Positions 42,491 to 42,942 of a DNA stretch of 42,942 nt are shown here, one piece after another. The position numbers and the translations under genes are program-made. Below the pieces are notes generated by a model that did not search any database, was not told the origin of the DNA, and worked only from the letters and a program-made list of their open reading frames with translations. This DNA is from an uncultured Lachnospiraceae bacterium. GTDB taxonomy: Bacteria > Bacillota > Clostridia > Lachnospirales > Lachnospiraceae. The stretch spans positions 1-42,942 of the forward strand of contig CAMWXB010000036.1 of the NCBI GenBank assembly GCA_947178125.1, given 5' to 3'. The stretch's first letter is position 1. Every line of letters begins with the position of its first letter.

Positions 42491-42560
42491 AATAACCATG
42501 CCTTTCTCTCGACCTGCGAACTTTGTACCTTTCGCTTGGCTGGTGCGAGTTTTAGAACTT
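42491..42560. repeat. Second copy (partial) of the small dispersed repeat
   Basis: Bases 42491-42508 are identical to 8384-8401 (AATAACCATGCCTTTCTC). After a four-base difference the similarity continues with CCTGCGA and TTTGT at the same spacing. The rest differs but keeps a hairpin (CTCGACC with GGTGCGAG). It lies directly upstream of the DUF6062 gene and supplies its AAAGG ribosome binding site on the minus strand. Confidence 0.6.
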
Positions 42561-42602
42561 TTCTTCATACTATTTTAGCATATCATATGGCGGATTTCAA
42601 TT

Positions 42603-42833
42603 TTACATTTTGGATTCGAACTCTGCGATGCTGGATGCCCGCGCAGCGCATTTGTGCCATTTGCCGAGCAGTTCCATGTCTGTTTCCTGACGGATACGGA
42701 GAAGGGTTCGTTGAGGGATTTGCCCAAAATCTTCCAGCAGTTCCAGGATATCCGCTATTTTTATCTCCAATCTGCCAAGTGACCGGCCTTCCTCTTTACC
42801 TTCTTTTCTGATTCTGTCCGCGATTTCACACAT
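42603..42833 (-). CDS. Possible internal-start product of the Rpn-type gene (76 aa)
   Basis: Within the Rpn-type frame, ATG at 42833-42831 is preceded by AAGGAG with an eight-base gap, a better site than many true starts in this window. The product would be MCEIADRIRKEGKEEGRSLG through the helical C-terminus. Separately translated C-terminal products are known in E. coli Rpn genes and act against the full-length nuclease. Whether it happens here is inference. Confidence 0.4.
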   Translation of the reverse strand: MCEIADRIRKEGKEEGRSLGRLEIKIADILELLEDFGQIPQRTLLRIRQETDMELLGKWHKCAARASSIAEFESKM

Positions 42834-42942
42834 AATGGTCACTCCTTCCTCTTTTATTTTAAAAAATTTTACTCGTTCCACGATTCTCGGAAAGTTCTCC
42901 GTCTTGTAGAATGGGTCTGAATGGCGAAAATATCGCAGTAAT
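42603..42942 (-). CDS. Rpn/PD-(D/E)XK nuclease family protein, C-terminal part (runs off the right edge)
   Basis: The minus-strand frame ending at 42603 stays open to the window edge and encodes LLRYFRHSDPFYKTENFPRI, ERVKFFKIKEEGVTIMCEIA and DRIRKEGKEEGRSLGRLEIK, then ADILELLEDFGQIPQRTLLR. This is the C-terminal region of the Rpn-type nuclease family. At least 112 residues are visible and the catalytic part lies outside the window. An ATG at 42833 inside the frame has AAGGAG (42847-42842) at eight bases and could start a 76-residue product (see findings). The last segment is WHKCAARASSIAEFESKM. Confidence 0.75.
   Translation of the reverse strand, partial: LLRYFRHSDPFYKTENFPRIVERVKFFKIKEEGVTIMCEIADRIRKEGKEEGRSLGRLEIKIADILELLEDFGQIPQRTLLRIRQETDMELLGKWHKCAARASSIAEFESKM

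Overview
The window looks like a chromosomal segment of a Clostridia bacterium, most likely family Lachnospiraceae. The evidence is the moderate GC content, strong AGGAGG-type ribosome binding sites, TTGACA/TATAAT promoters, and the gene families present: AddAB rather than RecBCD, three MATE pumps, a YtrA-type GntR/ABC cassette, a DUF2225 and a DUF6062 protein, Rpn-type nuclease genes and an HscC-like Hsp70. No rRNA, tRNA, prophage, integrase, complete insertion sequence or CRISPR array was seen. The genus cannot be fixed from the sequence alone.

Layout, left part (1-11.4 kb): the end of a GNAT/YoaP-type acetyltransferase; a frameshifted small ORF; a cassette of small membrane protein, ABC ATPase and permease; a lacI-type regulator with a clear promoter and three tandem 14-bp boxes; glycogen phosphorylase with a strong terminator; a Uma2-type nuclease-fold gene (minus strand); a HIT-family hydrolase; an Rpn-type nuclease pseudogene split by an 82-bp palindromic insertion; cysteine synthase; and a GH13 alpha-glucosidase convergent with it.

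Middle part (11.4-28.6 kb): a GH120 beta-xylosidase divergent from the GH13 gene, with a four-unit 18-bp repeat array between them; an atypical Fpg-fold protein, a MATE transporter and a half-size EamA transporter in one run; a small helical protein followed by addB and addA, where addA carries two in-frame tandem-repeat insertions; a marR-MATE pair with two palindromic operators; and a gntR-ABC-permease cassette with a palindrome at its transcription start.

Right part (28.6-42.9 kb): a DHH phosphoesterase (minus strand), a third MATE, a 350-bp mosaic of palindromic repeats, an HscC-like Hsp70 overlapping a membrane J-domain-like protein that has HPE instead of HPD, a DHH/DHHA1 phosphoesterase with an unusual C-terminal extension, glutaminyl-tRNA synthetase, a DUF2225 protein, a MocR-type regulator, a TetR regulator (minus), a YtxH-like membrane protein, a DUF6062 protein (minus), and the C-terminal part of a second Rpn-type gene running off the right edge, with a well-formed internal ribosome binding site.

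Functionally, the window combines alpha- and beta-glycoside and glycogen use (lacI, glgP, GH13, GH120), export pumps under local regulators, double-strand break processing (AddAB) and nucleotide or oligonucleotide turnover. The least ordinary material is small palindromic DNA: an apparent in-frame insertion in an ABC gene, a TA-flanked insertion splitting an rpn gene with a related copy 34 kb away, a repeat mosaic upstream of the Hsp70 gene, and several operator-like arrays. No large, clearly new multi-gene system was found. The strongest candidates for follow-up are the HscC/HPE-J pair, the internal start in the Rpn gene, and the palindromic elements.
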